From Bacteroidales bacterium (GTDB lineage: Bacteria > Bacteroidota > Bacteroidia > Bacteroidales > UBA932), in assembly GCA_017477465.1 (NCBI GenBank), contig JAFUVU010000044.1:1-49096 (forward strand): a stretch of DNA of 49,096 nt, given 5' to 3'. The position numbers and the translations under genes are program-made. Shown here in pieces: positions 48,665 through 49,096 of this stretch. Position 1 is the stretch's first letter. Each line of letters begins with the position of its first letter. The notes beneath the pieces are model-generated. The model ran no database searches and was not told where the DNA came from. It saw only the letters and a list, made by a program, of their open reading frames with translations.

Positions 48665-48710
48665 CCGCTAAGCTCAGTCAAGACCAGCCACAAAGGGCTG
48701 GCGCTTACGG
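48665..48710 (+). promoter_or_regulatory. Structured leader RNA before rplU
   Basis: A two-part stem can form: CCG-C-TAAGC (48665-48673) with GCTTACGG (48703-48710), leaving a bulged C, and an inner stem CCAGCC/GGCTGG (48684-48689 with 48696-48701). Ribosomal protein leaders of this kind often serve autoregulation; that role here is inferred. Confidence 0.5.
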
Positions 48711-48735
48711 CCGAAACTTTTAACAAGTTTGTACA

Positions 48736-49047
48736 ATGTACGCAATCGTTGACATTGCAAGCCAGCAGTTTAAAGTAGAAGCTGGCATGGATATCTTCGT
48801 AAATCGCCTCGCTGCCAAGAACGGAGAATCCGTAGAGTTCGACAAAGTGCTCCTCATCGACGCTGAGGGCGCAGTTAAAGTCGGCACCCCCTATGTAGAA
48901 GGAGCAGTTGTTAAGGCCACTGTCTTAGACGACGACGCCAAAGCAAAGAAAGTGCTCGTATTCAAGAAAATCCGTCGCAAAGGATTCCAGACGCTCAACG
49001 GCCATCGCCAGAAGCTCACCAAAATCCACATCGACGCTATCGCTTAA
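48736..49047 (+). CDS. rplU: 50S ribosomal protein L21
   Basis: 103 residues, the family size. MYAIVDIASQQFKVEAG at the start, VGTPYVEGAVVKATVLDD in the middle and FKKIRRKGFQTLNGHRQKLTKI at the end are diagnostic. It binds 23S rRNA in the large subunit. Followed by rpmA after 20 bases, the usual L21-L27 order. Confidence 0.98.
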   Translation: MYAIVDIASQQFKVEAGMDIFVNRLAAKNGESVEFDKVLLIDAEGAVKVGTPYVEGAVVKATVLDDDAKAKKVLVFKKIRRKGFQTLNGHRQKLTKIHIDAIA

Positions 49048-49067
49048 CTTTAAAAGACTGAAAGATT

Positions 49068-49096
49068 ATGGCACACAAGAAAGGTCAATCCAGTTC
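49068..49096 (+). CDS. rpmA: 50S ribosomal protein L27, first codons only
   Basis: The window ends after ATG GCA CAC AAG AAA GGT CAA TCC AGT TC, i.e. MAHKKGQSS. This is the standard L27 N-terminus, and its place after rplU supports the call. The N-terminal residues reach the peptidyl-transferase centre in the family. No cleavable extension (as in Firmicutes) is present. Confidence 0.9.

Overview
The window reads as a chromosomal segment of a Bacteroidota (Bacteroidales-type) bacterium. Four things point there: promoters repeatedly match the Bacteroidota form (TTTG, about 19 bases, TAnnTTTG, often TATCTTTG); ribosome binding sites are weak; the family content is typical (beta-barrel outer membrane protein with a carboxypeptidase-regulatory-like N-terminus, DksA-like protein without its zinc cysteines, tiny AURKAIP1/COX24-type basic protein, glycogen synthase-phosphorylase polypeptide, FISUMP-domain lipoprotein); and no plasmid, phage or IS hallmark genes are seen. 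Genus and species cannot be set from the sequence alone.

Layout. 1-3376 is accessory-like: the start of a RhuM-family gene, a DUF4143 ATPase, an Ig-like/FISUMP lipoprotein, and a gene-free stretch holding a 52-base tandem repeat. 3377-4246 is a membrane protein plus winged-helix regulator pair. 4297-9993 (minus) holds a formate/nitrite-transporter-like protein and the operon ileS - dksA-like - lspA - secreted protein. 10062-11236 is cvpA-tsaB. 11237-13211 (minus) is greA - HIT - thioredoxin-like lipoprotein.

13328-26625 is one long minus-strand run: xseA-xseB-glgB-debranching enzyme-GT4 glycosyltransferase-GH57-(GT3 glycogen synthase + GT35 phosphorylase)-ribF. It contains glycogen synthesis, branching, debranching and phosphorolysis. 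The GT3/GT35 reading frame is cut by a single in-frame TAG at 17500-17502.

26689-30648 (minus) is engB-prs-small Cys protein-der-nadE. Then come tadA and a DJ-1 protein (plus), alr (minus), a zinc metallopeptidase (plus), rng, the 29-residue basic protein and HU (minus), and lon, ung, coaD, a double-thioredoxin secreted protein and a small RHH-like protein (plus). The right part holds tRNA-Gln, lnt (minus), a PASTA protein and RluD-type pseudouridine synthase (plus), a large outer membrane beta-barrel protein and ruvC (minus), and rplU-rpmA (plus, rpmA cut by the window end).

The most unusual signal is a set of short palindromic elements that share AGAT...ATGAC ends. They occur between genes (6076, 38306-38366, 44813-44912) and also in frame inside two essential genes, ileS (7690-7715) and ribF (13760-13800), where they are translated. 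Other points of interest are the amber interruption of the glycogen enzyme, a terminator-like hairpin in the greA leader, a structured leader before rplU, a thioredoxin-fold lipoprotein without its cysteines, and a predicted leaderless tadA. I did not find a clearly new multi-gene system; the element family is the best candidate for something under-described.
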